A stretch of DNA of 40,416 nt from the NCBI GenBank assembly GCA_029237735.1, contig JAQZBU010000085.1, positions 1 to 40,416 of the forward strand, in the 5' to 3' direction. A program made the position numbers and the translations under genes. Numbering within the stretch: the stretch's first letter is position 1; every line of letters starts with the position of its first letter. The notes beneath the pieces are model-generated. The model made no database searches and was not told the DNA's origin. It saw only the letters and a program-made list of their open reading frames with translations. Of the stretch, positions 6,600 through 15,130 are shown one piece after another. This DNA is from Ramlibacter sp. (lineage in GTDB: Bacteria > Pseudomonadota > Gammaproteobacteria > Burkholderiales > Burkholderiaceae_C).

Positions 6600-7036
6600 C
6601 GATGAATGACAGAGAGCTCGCCGCCCGCGTGGGCGAGGCGATGTTCGCAGTGGACCGCGCCACCAAGGACCTGCTGGGCATCCAGCTCGTAAGCTGCGAG
6701 CCGGGCCGGGCCGTGATGCGCATGACGGTGCAGGAGTCCATGCTCAACGGCCACGACATCTGCCACGGTGGCCTGATCTTCACGCTGGCCGATTCCACCT
6801 TTGCCTACGCCTGCAACAGCCGCAACGTGAACACCGTCGCCGCCGGCTGCAGCATCGAATTTCTCAAGTCCGGCAAGACGGGCGACGTGCTGACGTGCGA
6901 GGGCGTGGAGCGCGTGCTCCAGGGCCGCCATGGCATCTACGACATGACCGTCACCAACCAGGACGGCGAGGTGGTCGCGGTGTTCCGCGGCAAGAGCACG
7001 CAGATCAAAGGCTACGTGATCCAAGGGGCTGCATGA
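6596..7036 (+). CDS. paaI: hydroxyphenylacetyl-CoA thioesterase PaaI
   Basis: This is a 146-residue hotdog-fold thioesterase. The segment LNGHDICHGGLIFTLADSTF (about residues 50-69) carries the HGG motif followed by the catalytic Asp typical of PaaI. PaaI hydrolyses ring-hydroxylated phenylacetyl-CoAs that would otherwise trap CoA when the epoxidase pathway stalls. The ATG overlaps the paaG stop; ATG 6602 is a possible alternative. Its own TGA overlaps the paaK ATG, so the three genes are translationally coupled. Length and motif match the family. Confidence 0.93.
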   Translation: MTMNDRELAARVGEAMFAVDRATKDLLGIQLVSCEPGRAVMRMTVQESMLNGHDICHGGLIFTLADSTFAYACNSRNVNTVAAGCSIEFLKSGKTGDVLTCEGVERVLQGRHGIYDMTVTNQDGEVVAVFRGKSTQIKGYVIQGAA

Positions 7037-8325
7037 AGAGTTTTCCGCTGGAGCCGATCGAGAAAGCCGGCACGGACGAGCTGCGGGGCCTGCAGTTGAA
7101 GCGCCTGCAGGCGACGCTGCTCCACGCGTACCGCAACTCGCCGGCGTATCGCGCCAAGTTCGACGCGGCCGGCGTGGCACCGGAAGATTGCCGCTCGCTC
7201 GCCGACCTCGCGAAATTCCCGTTCACTACCAAGCACGACCTGCGCGCGCACTATCCCTTCGGGATGTTCGCGGTGCCGCGCGAAGAGTGCGTGCGCATCC
7301 ATGCGTCCAGCGGAACCACGGGAAAGCCCACGGTCGTGGGGTACACGAAGAACGACATCGACACCTGGGCGGCCGTGATGGCGCGCAGCATCCGCGCCGC
7401 CGGTGCGCGGCCGGGCGACCTGGTCCATGTGAGCTACGGCTACGGCCTCTTTACGGGCGGGTTGGGCGCGCACTACGGTGCCGAAAGGCTGGGCCTGACG
7501 GTGGTGCCGTTCGGTGGCGGCCAGACGGAGCGCCAGGTGCAGCTGATCAACGATTTCCGGCCCGACATCATCATGGTGACGCCCAGCTACATGCTGGCCA
7601 TCGCCGACGAGTTCGAGCGGCAGGGGCTCGATCCCGCGCAGTCCAGCTTGCGCCTGGGCATCTTCGGCGCGGAACCGTGGACCAACGACATGCGCATGGC
7701 GATCGAAAAGCGCATGGGCATGGACGCCGTTGACATTTACGGCCTGTCGGAAGTCATGGGCCCGGGCGTGGCCAACGAATGCGTCGAGACCAAGGACGGT
7801 CCGACGATATGGGAGGATCATTTCTATCCCGAGATCATCGACCCGGAAACCGGCAAGGTGCTGCCCGACGGCGAGTTCGGCGAACTGGTGTTCACCAGCC
7901 TGACCAAGGAGGCGCTGCCCATCATCCGCTACCGTACGCGTGACCTCACGCGGCTCTTGCCCGGCACGGCACGCACCATGCGCCGCATGGAAAAGATCAC
8001 CGGCCGCAGCGACGACATGATGATCCTGCGCGGCGTCAACGTATTCCCAACGCAGATCGAGGAGCTGATCCTGAAGCGCGCCGAACTCGCGCCCCACTAC
8101 CAGTGCATCCTTGGCCGCGACGGCCCGCTCGACACGCTCACCGTGGCGGTGGAAACGCGCCCCGGCATTTCTCCCGAGAGCCTGGAGGCGCGTGGCGCCG
8201 CCAAGATGCTGGAGCACGAGATCAAGGTGTACGTCGGCACGTCGGTGCGCGTGGACTTGCGCGCCGAAGGCGGCATCGAGCGCAGCCAAGGCAAGGCCAA
8301 ACGCGTGCTCGACCAGCGCAAGTAA
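7033..8325 (+). CDS. paaK: phenylacetate-CoA ligase PaaK
   Basis: This 430-residue ANL-superfamily adenylating enzyme converts phenylacetate, ATP and CoA to phenylacetyl-CoA, the entry step of the pathway. Motifs: the P-loop-like HASSGTTGKPTVVGYTKND (about residues 90-110), YGLSEVMGPGVANEC (about 237) and the C-terminal hinge GRSDDMMILRGVNVFPTQIE (about 325-345). It ends IERSQGKAKRVLDQRK with the C-terminal-domain lysines. The length is standard. The start overlaps the paaI stop (ATGA). The epoxidase genes paaABCDE are not in the window and must lie elsewhere if the pathway is complete. It converges with the DUF3108 gene three bases downstream. Confidence 0.96.
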   Translation: MKSFPLEPIEKAGTDELRGLQLKRLQATLLHAYRNSPAYRAKFDAAGVAPEDCRSLADLAKFPFTTKHDLRAHYPFGMFAVPREECVRIHASSGTTGKPTVVGYTKNDIDTWAAVMARSIRAAGARPGDLVHVSYGYGLFTGGLGAHYGAERLGLTVVPFGGGQTERQVQLINDFRPDIIMVTPSYMLAIADEFERQGLDPAQSSLRLGIFGAEPWTNDMRMAIEKRMGMDAVDIYGLSEVMGPGVANECVETKDGPTIWEDHFYPEIIDPETGKVLPDGEFGELVFTSLTKEALPIIRYRTRDLTRLLPGTARTMRRMEKITGRSDDMMILRGVNVFPTQIEELILKRAELAPHYQCILGRDGPLDTLTVAVETRPGISPESLEARGAAKMLEHEIKVYVGTSVRVDLRAEGGIERSQGKAKRVLDQRK

Positions 8326-8328
8326 GCC

Positions 8329-9423
8329 TCAGCGCTGCTCTATCTTGTCGACCATCAGGTCGACGTAGGTCGCGTCGCCCATGGCGACGCGTATGCGCAC
8401 CGGCAGGTACTGCAGGCTCGGCGCGATCCAGATCTCGGCCGTGATGTTTCCTCGCGGGTTGGTGATGCGGCGCGGCTTCAGGTGAAATGCGTCAATGTTG
8501 CCGAGACTTGGCGAATGCAGCGTCTCCTGGCCGACGATGTCGTAGGTCCACAGGTCCACGCCGCCGGGGCGCGCCAGCCAGATGCTCACGCTGCGCCCCA
8601 CCTCCAGTGGGTCCTGGCCGGTGGCGAACCGGTGGCCCAACTCGACGAACTGGCTGGCCGTATCCTGCACGCCTTGCGGGCGAGGGATGCTGCGCCCGTC
8701 ATTGAGCACGACGTCCGAATCGCCCAGCTTCGCTGCGCGTGGACCGCTGCGGCGCAGCTCTTCGTATGCCCGCGGGAACAGGCCCTGCGGCGTCACCTCG
8801 CCCTGACTGGTGAGTACCAGCGACGCCAGCAGTGTCACGTCGATTTCGATGCGCGCCTGGTAGCGCTCCCCCTCGCGTTGCCATTGCACGTGTGCGCTGC
8901 CATGCAGCTCGCCGCTGCGGAATTGGCCGCCGAGGCGGTAGTTCAGGCGTGTGTCTGCCGGCCATATATCGAGCGCGGCGTTCGTGGTGCTCGCTGCCGA
9001 TGCGGCGGGTTCAGCCGGTGAAGCCGCGCTTGCGGCCGGCTCCGCCGGCGGCGCAAGGGCTTGCTGCTCGGGCGCCGGCTGCGGCGGCTCCTCCCCAGGC
9101 GCGGGGGAGGCCTCGGCCTGCGCGAGTTCCTCCGGCTCCGAAGCGACCTTCTCCGGCGCGGGCGCCGCGGGCAAGGGCCGCGTGGACGCGACGACGCGCC
9201 GCTTGGCCGGTGCTCCGGCGCCGACGGCGGAGACCGGCACGGCCGCAGGCGCTTCCTGCTGCAGGACGCGAGTGAACATCGGCGTGGCCAGCGGCTGCAG
9301 GAGGCTCGTTTGCTGCAACTGGCCGGCGAGCCATTCGATCGCGGCCATGTGGAGCAGCAGCACGACCGCCAGCAGCGCCAGCAGCCGCCCGCGTGACGCG
9401 TTCAGGTGTGTGCGGCCAGCCAT
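8329..9423 (-). CDS. DUF3108 domain protein, membrane anchored
   Basis: This 364-residue protein starts at ATG 9423, 22 bases inside the end of the upstream M61 peptidase gene. A hydrophobic N-terminal segment (LLALLAVVLLLHMAAIEWLAG, residues about 14-35) is a signal anchor. An Ala/Pro/Glu-rich linker follows with a small internal repeat (AEPAASAASP twice). The C-terminal 200 residues form a beta-rich DUF3108-like domain (TRLNYRLGGQFRSGELHGSA, PSLQYLPVRIRVAMGDATYV). DUF3108 proteins are periplasmic and of unknown biochemical role. The overlap and shared strand with the M61 peptidase and dsbC point to one envelope operon. An extended reading frame to 9963 lies inside the M61 gene and is rejected. 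Confidence 0.85.
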   Translation of the reverse strand: MAGRTHLNASRGRLLALLAVVLLLHMAAIEWLAGQLQQTSLLQPLATPMFTRVLQQEAPAAVPVSAVGAGAPAKRRVVASTRPLPAAPAPEKVASEPEELAQAEASPAPGEEPPQPAPEQQALAPPAEPAASAASPAEPAASAASTTNAALDIWPADTRLNYRLGGQFRSGELHGSAHVQWQREGERYQARIEIDVTLLASLVLTSQGEVTPQGLFPRAYEELRRSGPRAAKLGDSDVVLNDGRSIPRPQGVQDTASQFVELGHRFATGQDPLEVGRSVSIWLARPGGVDLWTYDIVGQETLHSPSLGNIDAFHLKPRRITNPRGNITAEIWIAPSLQYLPVRIRVAMGDATYVDLMVDKIEQR

Positions 9424-11159
9424 GGCTGGGCCCGGGCGGCGTCTCGCTGCACCAGCCGCCATGTAGTAACGACAGGCAATGCCAGCTCCAGCCGCATCAG
9501 GCGACGGTCGCGCGCGACCAGCACCGTCACCTTCTTGTGAGGGCCCGCGTAGAACAGCAGGTCGTCCAGCTTCGTGAGCCGCCAGCCCGTGCCGGCTACT
9601 TCGACGCCCAGCAATTCGTCGTTGGCCGCCATTCCCGCCTGTTCCGAGGCTCCGCCGCGCAGCACCGTCTTGAGCAAGATTCCCGAGCTCTCGGTGACAC
9701 GCAGGCCCAGGCGTTGTTGCAGTTGCGCCGGCTCTTCGAGCACCACGATGCCGTGCGGCTGCAGCAATTCCTCCAGGGGAAGCTCGCGCGTGCCGTGCAC
9801 CCACGCCGCGATTTCGCGTGTAAAGGCGCGGCCGCCCAGCTCTTTCAGCACCGCCGCGAAATCGGCCTCGGTCATGGGGCCGGCCTTGCAGCGCAGCCAC
9901 AGGGCGCGCATCACCTCGTCCAGCGTGGTGTGGCCCTCCGCGCGCAACGTGAGGTCGAAGCACAGCGCCACCAGCGCGCCCTTGGTGTAGTAGCTCACCG
10001 TGGCGTTGGCGGTGTTCTCATCCTGCCGGTAATACTTCACCCAGGCATCGAAGCTGGCCTGCGCCACGGGCTGCACGTCGCGTCCCGGCGTCTGCAGAAC
10101 CTGGTTGATGGTCTTGTTCAGCAGCCTGAGATACGTTGCATCGTCGATCAGGCCGGCGCGGCGCAGCAGCAGGTCGTCGTAATAGCTCGTGAAGCCCTCG
10201 AAGAACCAGAGCAGCTGCGTGTAGTTCTCTCGTGCGTAGTCGTAGTGCGTGAACTCGGCCGGGCGAAGGTGCTTGACGTTCCAGGTGTGGAAATATTCGT
10301 GGCTGATGAGGCCCAGCAGGGTGACGTAGCCGTCGGTCTGGCGCGCCTCGCCCAGGCGCGGCAGGTCGCGCCGCGATGCGATCAGCGCCGTGGAGTTGCG
10401 GTGCTCGAGCCCGCCGTAGCCGTCGTCGACGCAGTTGAGCAGGAAGAGGTAACTCTTGTGCGGCGGCCGCTTGCGGTCATGCCAGAAGCGGATCTCGGTC
10501 TCGCAGATCTTGTGCACGTCGGCCAGCAAGCGCGCGCTGTCGAACGATTCGCCCGCGCCCGCCACCACGAGGCGGTGCGGCACGCCGCCAGCCTTGAACT
10601 CGGCGCTCCAGAAAGTGCCCATTTCCACAGGGCAGTCCACCAGCTCGTCGTAGTCGGTCGCGAGGTAGGTGCCGAAGCCTCGCTTGCCTACCCGATGGGG
10701 CGAGAGGCCGGTGGCGGCTTCCCAATGCGCGATCGACTTGTCGGCAACCAGCTCGAGCGAGTGCACGGACTGCTCCTGCCCATGCACTTTCAGGCACAGG
10801 CTGGTGCCGTTGAAGAACCCGCGCTGGGTGTCAAGCCAGGCGCTACGCACGGAGTTGTCGAAGGCATAGACCTCGTAGGTGAGCACCAGCGCGCTGCTGG
10901 GCACGCATTCGACTTGCCAGGTGTGTTTGTCCAACTGCTGCGCCGTGACGGGGCGATTGTCCTGCCGGGCGGTGAGGCGCTGCAAGTTTTTGGAGAACTC
11001 GCGCACCAGGTAGCTGCCGGGAATCCACACCGGGAGCGAAACGACTTGTTGCGCGGCAGGCTGGTCGATGCTGAGCGTGATTCGAAAAAGATGGGCGTGC
11101 AGGTCCGCGGCTTCGACCCGATAGTGCACGTTGGCGCCGCGGGGAGGCGATGCGGTCAC
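9402..11159 (-). CDS. M61-family metallopeptidase with C-terminal PDZ domain
   Basis: This is a 585-residue protein. The start is GTG 11159, overlapping the dsbC stop as GTGA. An N-terminal beta domain (VHYRVEA...) precedes the catalytic gluzincin domain with zinc motif HEYFHTWNVKHLRP at about residue 285. A Glu follows in LLWFFEGFTSYYDD as third ligand. A PDZ domain near the C-terminus (GLRVTESSGILLKTVLRGG, AANDELLGVEVAG) completes the M61 layout. Members are called glycyl aminopeptidases, but substrates in most bacteria are unknown. No signal peptide is apparent at this start, which suggests a cytoplasmic enzyme despite its envelope-type neighbours. The 3' end overlaps the DUF3108 gene. Confidence 0.93.
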   Translation of the reverse strand: MTASPPRGANVHYRVEAADLHAHLFRITLSIDQPAAQQVVSLPVWIPGSYLVREFSKNLQRLTARQDNRPVTAQQLDKHTWQVECVPSSALVLTYEVYAFDNSVRSAWLDTQRGFFNGTSLCLKVHGQEQSVHSLELVADKSIAHWEAATGLSPHRVGKRGFGTYLATDYDELVDCPVEMGTFWSAEFKAGGVPHRLVVAGAGESFDSARLLADVHKICETEIRFWHDRKRPPHKSYLFLLNCVDDGYGGLEHRNSTALIASRRDLPRLGEARQTDGYVTLLGLISHEYFHTWNVKHLRPAEFTHYDYARENYTQLLWFFEGFTSYYDDLLLRRAGLIDDATYLRLLNKTINQVLQTPGRDVQPVAQASFDAWVKYYRQDENTANATVSYYTKGALVALCFDLTLRAEGHTTLDEVMRALWLRCKAGPMTEADFAAVLKELGGRAFTREIAAWVHGTRELPLEELLQPHGIVVLEEPAQLQQRLGLRVTESSGILLKTVLRGGASEQAGMAANDELLGVEVAGTGWRLTKLDDLLFYAGPHKKVTVLVARDRRLMRLELALPVVTTWRLVQRDAARAQPWLAAHT

Positions 11160-11875
11160 TGTTTGACGGCGGCGAGGAGTTTTTCGACCTGCTGGGCGGG
11201 AATGGCCCCCGGCACGCGTGTGCCGTCGGCGAACACCATCGTCGGCGTGCCGGTAATCTTGTACTTGCGGCCGAATTCGACGTTGCGCGCCAGGGCCGTG
11301 CTGTCGCAGCTTGCCGCCGCCGGCAACGCATCGCGCACCATCCAGTCCAGCCAGGCCTTCGCCTTGTCCTTTGCACACCAAAGGTTACGTGACTTTTCGG
11401 TGGAATCGGGGCCCAGGATCGGGTACAGGAACATGTGGATGGTGACGTTGTCCACCTTCTGCAGGTCGCGCTCGAAGCGCTTGCAGTAACCGCAGTTGGG
11501 GTCTTCGAACACCGCGATCTTGCGCTTGCCGTTGCCGCGCACGACGGTGAATGCGTCCTTCAGCGGAAGCGCGGCGAAGTCGATGGCGAGCAGTTTTTCC
11601 TGGCGCTCCTCGGTGAGGTTCTGCTGCCGCTTGGTGTCGATCAGCTGGCCGTGCAGCAGGAAGTTGCCTTCCGCGTCTGTGTAGTAGAGATCGGTGCCCA
11701 CGCGCACCTCGAAGAGGCCGGGCATCGGGGTCTTGCCGACCTCGTCGATCTTGCCCATCTGCGGCAGGCGCTCCGTGAGGTTCTTTCGAATGGCGGCTTC
11801 CTGCGCCTGCGCGCTTGCCACGAAGAGGGCAACGGAGGCGATGACTGCCAGGGCAGCGGTCTTGGTCGGTTTCAT
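11156..11875 (-). CDS. dsbC: thiol:disulfide interchange protein DsbC
   Basis: This is a 239-residue periplasmic disulfide isomerase. It has a Sec signal peptide (MKPTKTAALAVIASVALFVA, cut after SAQA), an N-terminal DsbC dimerisation domain, and a thioredoxin-fold domain with the active site CGYC in FEDPNCGYCKRFE at about residue 125. A second Cys pair (NLWCAKDKA, AASCDSTAL) is the structural disulfide of DsbC proteins, and the cis-proline is in TGTPTMVF. It shuffles incorrect disulfides, kept reduced by DsbD. It is followed by the overlapping M61 gene and lies 19 bases after the UbiH-type gene on the same strand. Confidence 0.94.
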   Translation of the reverse strand: MKPTKTAALAVIASVALFVASAQAQEAAIRKNLTERLPQMGKIDEVGKTPMPGLFEVRVGTDLYYTDAEGNFLLHGQLIDTKRQQNLTEERQEKLLAIDFAALPLKDAFTVVRGNGKRKIAVFEDPNCGYCKRFERDLQKVDNVTIHMFLYPILGPDSTEKSRNLWCAKDKAKAWLDWMVRDALPAAASCDSTALARNVEFGRKYKITGTPTMVFADGTRVPGAIPAQQVEKLLAAVKQ

Positions 11876-11894
11876 TTTTGTTCCATCACTAAAT

Positions 11895-13013
11895 TCAATG
11901 CCGGCCCATGGCCTGGCGCGCTACCCAATCCTTCAGCGGGCCGCTGTGGTCGAACCCGGTCATGCCCCAGTTGCGCAGGCTGGCCCAAGGCTCGGCCTGC
12001 TGCGCGAAGAGCTGCTGCAGGCCGTCCGTCGCGGCCCCCATCGCCAACACATCGGCCTTGCGGGAGCGTTCGTACCTCCGCAGCAGTTTCAGGTCGCCGA
12101 CGCTACGCCAATATTCGCGTTCGTGCAGCACGCGGGCCAATTCCTTCGCATCCGCGAGCCCCAGGTTAAGGCCCTGGCCGGCCAGCGGGTGCACCGTGTG
12201 CGCCGCATCACCCGCCAATACCCACCCTGGCCCGCACCAGTGATCGGCCTGCGCCAGCTGCAGCGGCCAAGCCGCTCGCTCGCTCGCCAGCTTCAGCGTG
12301 CCCAGCGCTCCATGGCTGGCCGTGTTCAGTTCAGCCTCGAACGCGGGCGCATCCAGCGCCAGCAGCCCTGGAGCCCGCTGCTCATGAACTGACCAGACAA
12401 TGGCGACCGAGTTCCCCTCGGCTGCCCTGCCCGTGCCGCCAAGCGGCAGGAAAGCCAGTATTTCGCTGTTGGCGAACCACTGCCGCGCCACGAATCCATG
12501 GGGTTTTTCACAGTGCAGGCGTGCCGCGATGGCCCGTTGCGGATAGGGCGTGACCCTGTAGCGCACGCCGAAATCGGCGCGGGTGGTGCTGGCCTTGCCT
12601 TCGCACACCGCGGTGAGGGGCGCTTGCTGGGGCGCGTCCAGCCACTCGACCAGTGGCTGGTAGCGCAAGGCATCGGCCAGCCGCTCCTGCAGGGCCTGGA
12701 CGTCGACGATCCACGCCAGCGCCGGCACCGCCTGCGCCTGTGCACTGAACTGCAATTCGCCGCCATCGTCGCCATGCACGTGCATGGCTTGTACTGGCGT
12801 CGCGTGCTGCTCGTCCGGCCATGCGCGCAGCTTCTCCAGGAGTGTGCGGGAGGCTGCGTTGAGCGCGTAGGCGCGCACGTCGCTGGCAGCGCCTCCGGTG
12901 AAAGGGGGCTGGCGGACAAGCCCGACATGGAGCCGATCGCGCGCCAGTAGCAGGGCCAGCGTCCGGCCGACAATCCCGGCGCCGCGGATACATACATCTA
13001 GTGGTTGCGGCAT
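11895..13013 (-). CDS. UbiH/Visc-type FAD-dependent monooxygenase
   Basis: This is a 372-residue flavoprotein of the UbiH/Coq6 family. The N-terminal Rossmann segment IRGAGIVGRTLALLLARD gives the GxGxxG. The C-terminal FAD-binding segment WVLAGDAAHTVHPLAGQGLN has the GD motif and HPLAGQGLNLG diagnostic of ubiquinone hydroxylases. These enzymes hydroxylate the ubiquinone ring; which carbon cannot be told from sequence. ATG 13013 puts the GxGxxG at residue 10 and is favoured; ATG 13037 is an alternative and neither has a clear RBS. It is divergent from the MOSC gene. Confidence 0.9.
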   Translation of the reverse strand: MPQPLDVCIRGAGIVGRTLALLLARDRLHVGLVRQPPFTGGAASDVRAYALNAASRTLLEKLRAWPDEQHATPVQAMHVHGDDGGELQFSAQAQAVPALAWIVDVQALQERLADALRYQPLVEWLDAPQQAPLTAVCEGKASTTRADFGVRYRVTPYPQRAIAARLHCEKPHGFVARQWFANSEILAFLPLGGTGRAAEGNSVAIVWSVHEQRAPGLLALDAPAFEAELNTASHGALGTLKLASERAAWPLQLAQADHWCGPGWVLAGDAAHTVHPLAGQGLNLGLADAKELARVLHEREYWRSVGDLKLLRRYERSRKADVLAMGAATDGLQQLFAQQAEPWASLRNWGMTGFDHSGPLKDWVARQAMGRH

Positions 13014-13106
13014 GGGGGGATTGTAGGAGCGGGGCATCAGCGGGGCATGGGCGGGGCACAATCGCGGGTGGCCCCGAGCGGGCACTAACCCAAACGTCAT
13101 CAAGCC

Positions 13107-13970
13107 ATGAGTTCCACATCACCCGAGGTCAGCGCGAAGATCTCGCGCCTGTTCGTCTACCCCGTCAAGTCCTGCGCCGGCGTCGAACTCACCGAAGCCG
13201 TGCTGACGGAAGCCGGCCTGGACCTGGACCGCGCCTGGATGGTGGTGGATGATAAGGGTGAATTCGTGTCGCAGCGCGAACTGCCTCGCATGGCGCTGGT
13301 GCGCCCGCAGCTCAAGCATTACGAGGTGGTGCTGCGCGCGCCCGGCATGCTGGCGCTGCACCTGAACATAGAGGGAGTGGAAGCGCCGGTGCGCGTTCGG
13401 GTATGGGACGATGAGGTCGCGGCTTTCGATATGGGCAATGTTGCGGCCCAATGGTTCAGCGATTTTCTGGGGCAGAAGCTTCGTCTGGTGCGATTCGATC
13501 CCGAGTCTCAAAGGCTCTCCGACATGAAGTGGACGCAAGGCGAGGCGGCGCCCAATCAGTTCAGCGACGGCTTCCCGTTGCTGCTGGCGAGCGAGGCCTC
13601 GCTGGGCGAACTCAACCGGCGGCTGGCCGAGGCGGGCCACCCGCCGGTCGGCATGGAGCGCTTTCGCCCTAACATCGTCTTGGCCGGCATCGACGCCCAC
13701 GACGAGGACCGGCTGGACGTCATTCGCATCGCCGCTGGCGAGGAAGTGCTCTTGCGACCAGTCAAGCCGTGCCCGCGCTGTCCGATTCCCAACATCGATC
13801 CGGCGACGGCGCAGGTCAGCCCCGAGGTGAGCGACACGCTGCAGGCTTACCGGAGGAGTGAGATAGTGGGCGGCGCCGTGGCGTTCGGCATGAACGCGAT
13901 CGTGCAGAAAGGCGCGGATCAGACGTTGCGCGTGGGGCAGGACGTTACGGCCGACTGGCGCTTCGACTGA
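13107..13970 (+). CDS. MOSC domain protein
   Basis: This 287-residue protein has an N-terminal MOSC beta-barrel domain (ISRLFVYPVKSCAGVELTEA, DRAWMVVDDKG) and a C-terminal MOSC domain. The segment VKPCPRCPIPNIDPATAQV (about residues 215-233) carries the conserved Cys expected to hold a molybdenum cofactor. Homologues such as YcbX or mARC reduce N-hydroxylated compounds with electrons from a partner; a C-terminal 2Fe-2S domain (present in YcbX) is absent here, so a separate donor is needed. It stands alone in the plus direction between ubiH and ychF. The substrate is not predictable. Confidence 0.9.
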   Translation: MSSTSPEVSAKISRLFVYPVKSCAGVELTEAVLTEAGLDLDRAWMVVDDKGEFVSQRELPRMALVRPQLKHYEVVLRAPGMLALHLNIEGVEAPVRVRVWDDEVAAFDMGNVAAQWFSDFLGQKLRLVRFDPESQRLSDMKWTQGEAAPNQFSDGFPLLLASEASLGELNRRLAEAGHPPVGMERFRPNIVLAGIDAHDEDRLDVIRIAAGEEVLLRPVKPCPRCPIPNIDPATAQVSPEVSDTLQAYRRSEIVGGAVAFGMNAIVQKGADQTLRVGQDVTADWRFD

Positions 13971-13977
13971 CGTCGTC

Positions 13978-14006
13978 TTCGCCGCAACCGAGCCATCGCA
14001 TACACT
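13978..14006 (+). promoter_or_regulatory. possible ychF promoter
   Basis: TACACT (14001-14006) is preceded at 17 bases by a weak TTCGCC, 27 bases upstream of the ychF ATG. Only the -10 is reasonable. Confidence 0.3.
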
Positions 14007-14032
14007 TTCCGGCTTGATTTGCTGGAACTGAC

Positions 14033-15127
14033 ATGAGCTTGAAGTGCGGGATTGTAGGTTTGCCCAATGTTGGGAAATCGACCTTGTTCAACGCCTTGAC
14101 CAAGGCCGGCATCGCCGCGGAAAACTACCCTTTCTGCACGATTGAGCCGAATGTGGGCATCGTGGAGCTGCCCGATCCCCGCCTGGCCAAACTGGCGGAA
14201 ATCGTCAAGCCTGAGCGAGTCGTGCCGGCCATAGTCGAGTTTGTCGATATCGCGGGCCTGGTGGCCGGCGCCAGCAAGGGCGAGGGCCTGGGCAACCAAT
14301 TCCTGGCGCACATCCGGGAAACCGACGCCACCGTTAACGTGGTGCGGTGTTTCGACGACCCGAACGTCATCCACGTCGCAGGCAAGGTCGACCCGGTGTC
14401 CGACATCGAAGTCATCCAGACCGAGCTGTGCCTGGCCGACCTGGGCACGGTGGACAAGACACTGCAGCGCTCGATCAAGGCGGCCAAGTCCGGCAACGAC
14501 AAGGAGGCCGCGAAGCTGGTGCAGGTGCTGACCAAGGTGCAGGCGGCGCTGAACGAAGGCCAACCGGCGCGAAGCCTGAAGCTTACCGACGAGGAAAGTG
14601 CGACCCTCAAGCCCCTGTGCCTCATCACCGCCAAACCGGCGATGTTCGTGGCCAACGTGCACGAAGACGGATTCAAGGACAACCCCTACCTGGACAACTT
14701 GCGCGAGTACGCGGCGAAGCAGAACGCACCCGTGGTGGCGATCTGCGCGAAGATGGAAGCCGAGATGGCCGACATGAGCGATGAGGACAAGCAGATGTTC
14801 CTGGCCGAGATCGGGCAGGACGAGCCGGGGCTCAATCGCCTGATCCGTTCGGCGTTCACGCTGCTGGGACTGCAGACCTACTTCACGGCCGGCGTGAAGG
14901 AAGTGCGGGCGTGGACCATCCATATCGGAGACACCGCGCCACAGGCCGCAGGCGTGATCCACACCGATTTCGAGCGCGGTTTCATTCGCGCGCAAACCAT
15001 CGCGTTCGACGACTTCATCGCCTACAAGGGCGAGCAGGGTGCCAAGGACGCGGGCAAGATGCGCAGCGAAGGCAAGGAGTACGTCGTCAAGGACGGCGAC
15101 GTGCTGAACTTCCTCTTCAACGTCTGA
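14033..15127 (+). CDS. ychF: redox-regulated ATPase YchF
   Basis: This is a 364-residue Obg-family P-loop protein that binds ATP rather than GTP and associates with ribosomes and stress responses. The Walker A is [14 protein letters not shown] (residues 9-22), the G3 is [17 protein letters not shown], and the G4 position reads FVANVHED in place of the GTP-selective NKxD, as in YchF. The C-terminal TGS domain ends [13 protein letters not shown]. The start ATG 14033 gives the family N-terminus [16 protein letters not shown]. It is complete, of typical length, and convergent with the methyltransferase. Confidence 0.97.
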   Translation: MSLKCGIVGLPNVGKSTLFNALTKAGIAAENYPFCTIEPNVGIVELPDPRLAKLAEIVKPERVVPAIVEFVDIAGLVAGASKGEGLGNQFLAHIRETDATVNVVRCFDDPNVIHVAGKVDPVSDIEVIQTELCLADLGTVDKTLQRSIKAAKSGNDKEAAKLVQVLTKVQAALNEGQPARSLKLTDEESATLKPLCLITAKPAMFVANVHEDGFKDNPYLDNLREYAAKQNAPVVAICAKMEAEMADMSDEDKQMFLAEIGQDEPGLNRLIRSAFTLLGLQTYFTAGVKEVRAWTIHIGDTAPQAAGVIHTDFERGFIRAQTIAFDDFIAYKGEQGAKDAGKMRSEGKEYVVKDGDVLNFLFNV

Positions 15128-15130
15128 GCA

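Noticed and set aside
8329..9963. A 544-codon reading frame extending the DUF3108 gene upstream
   Set aside because: The first 180 codons lie inside the M61 peptidase gene in another frame. The hydrophobic anchor and ATG at 9423 mark the real start.
9393..11489. A 698-codon plus-strand reading frame
   Set aside because: It is an antisense shadow of the M61 peptidase with its zinc motif on the other strand; composition is His/Arg/Gln rich as in such shadows.
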